Of a DNA stretch of 6,802 nucleotides, positions 6,179 to 6,802 are shown one piece after another. The position numbers and the translations under genes are program-made. The notes beneath the pieces were generated by a model. That model saw nothing but the letters and a program-made list of their open reading frames with translations, was not told the origin of the DNA and did no database searches. The stretch is from Candidatus Magasanikbacteria bacterium RIFOXYD12_FULL_33_17. GTDB taxonomy: Bacteria; Patescibacteriota; Patescibacteriia; Magasanikbacterales; UBA922. Location: positions 1-6,802 of the forward strand of contig MFRB01000047.1 of the NCBI GenBank assembly GCA_001783255.1. Direction: 5' to 3'. Within the stretch, counting starts at the first letter, position 1; each line of letters begins with the position of its first letter.

Positions 6179-6802
6179 TTAACTATTTTTTACATTTTTT
6201 TCAAACAAGACTGCACCCAAAATAGTTACAAGTACTACCGCCAAAAAAGCAGCTGCTGAAATTTCAGGACTCAATACACCAGAAGCAATCGCCACTGCCA
6301 CAAAAACCAAACCAACTTCTCCTCTAATTGACATAGCATAACCAACAAGTTTTCCTTCTTTTTTGTCTTTGAACAAATACTTCACCGCATATTTTGTCAA
6401 AAAAGCCAACAAAGTGAATACTAAAGCCAAAACCCAAGCTTTTGCTGAGACGAGTGCATCTCTATTCAAAAGTGTACCAATACTAACCAAAAATCCACCA
6501 ACGAAAATATGAATATAACCTTCTATTTTTTCCCAAGTTTTGTGTTTTATTTCATTATCAATTTTTGAAAGTACCACACCAATACCAAACGCACCCAACA
6601 CAGGTTCAAGACCAACTATGGCCATAAAAGAAGCTGCGAAAATAAGAGCGCCAAAGAAAAACCTAGTATAGGATTCATCCAATTTTGTTTTGTAATGTTT
6701 GTCCAAATAATTTATAACTCTATTTGCAAATTTCAAACTCCACATAAGATAAGTCGCCACAAAAAACAAAACCACAGTCACAAGTATCCAGATGAGTGCC
6801 AC
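6179..6802 (-). CDS. CPA2-type cation/proton antiporter, C-terminal part (5' end outside window)
   Basis: The frame is open to the right edge, so the N-terminus is missing; the first visible codon is GTG and is most likely an internal Val, not the start. The 207 visible residues are highly hydrophobic, with about six membrane segments, and match the C-terminal half of the Na+/H+ exchanger family (KefB/NapA-like CPA2). Typical features are GLEPVLGAFGIGVVLS (64-79 of the visible part), the conserved charged re-entrant motif RGEVGLV (160-166), and a last membrane helix ending in a short basic tail. Full-length relatives of this type have around 380-420 residues, so about half is present. It would exchange Na+ or K+ for protons across the cytoplasmic membrane. 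No TrkA-N (RCK) nucleotide-binding domain follows, unlike Kef K+ efflux proteins, which favours a plain Na+/H+ or K+/H+ antiporter. TAA stop, followed by an inverted repeat and a terminator-like hairpin. Confidence 0.88.
   Translation of the reverse strand: MALIWILVTVVLFFVATYLMWSLKFANRVINYLDKHYKTKLDESYTRFFFGALIFAASFMAIVGLEPVLGAFGIGVVLSKIDNEIKHKTWEKIEGYIHIFVGGFLVSIGTLLNRDALVSAKAWVLALVFTLLAFLTKYAVKYLFKDKKEGKLVGYAMSIRGEVGLVFVAVAIASGVLSPEISAAAFLAVVLVTILGAVLFEKNVKNS

Overview
The window is a strongly AT-rich stretch in which every gene I can support lies on the minus strand. From its right edge to its left edge, in transcription order, it holds: the C-terminal part of a CPA2-type cation/proton antiporter; an intergenic stretch with a long hairpin; a complete LtaS/MdoB-like membrane phosphotransferase; a complete ABC half-exporter; a 50-residue cysteine-rich acidic protein that is easy to miss because of its size; and the first 602 codons of a UvrD/PcrA-type DNA helicase that runs off the left edge. 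I found no rRNA, tRNA, CRISPR array, insertion sequence or phage gene. No gap between genes exceeds about 230 bases.

The organism is most likely a bacterium, and the style suggests the Candidate Phyla Radiation (Patescibacteria). This is inference from the low GC, the weak or absent Shine-Dalgarno sequences, the ABC exporter tail (…GGFMA) and the UvrD motif V variant HGSKGLEY. Internal TGA codons are absent, and the ABC gene ends in TGA at the place where the family normally ends. That fits the standard bacterial code rather than the TGA-to-glycine code of Gracilibacteria and Absconditabacteria.

Three membrane genes sit side by side: antiporter, LtaS-like enzyme and ABC exporter. The last two are 59 bases apart and could form an envelope unit, with the exporter moving a lipid or lipid-linked compound and the LtaS-like enzyme transferring a phospho-group outside the membrane. 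No sequence proves this. The cysteine-rich gene looks like a separate small transcription unit. It has a TTGACA box overlapping the ABC stop codon, -10-like boxes, and a hairpin with a T-tract after it, and between its stop and that hairpin lies a short GC-rich array of degenerate ~10-bp repeats. The helicase follows this terminator and is probably transcribed separately.

The least ordinary items are the cysteine-rich protein, the GC-rich repeat array behind it, and the GC-rich loop of the long hairpin after the antiporter. I see no clear multi-gene system that is new.
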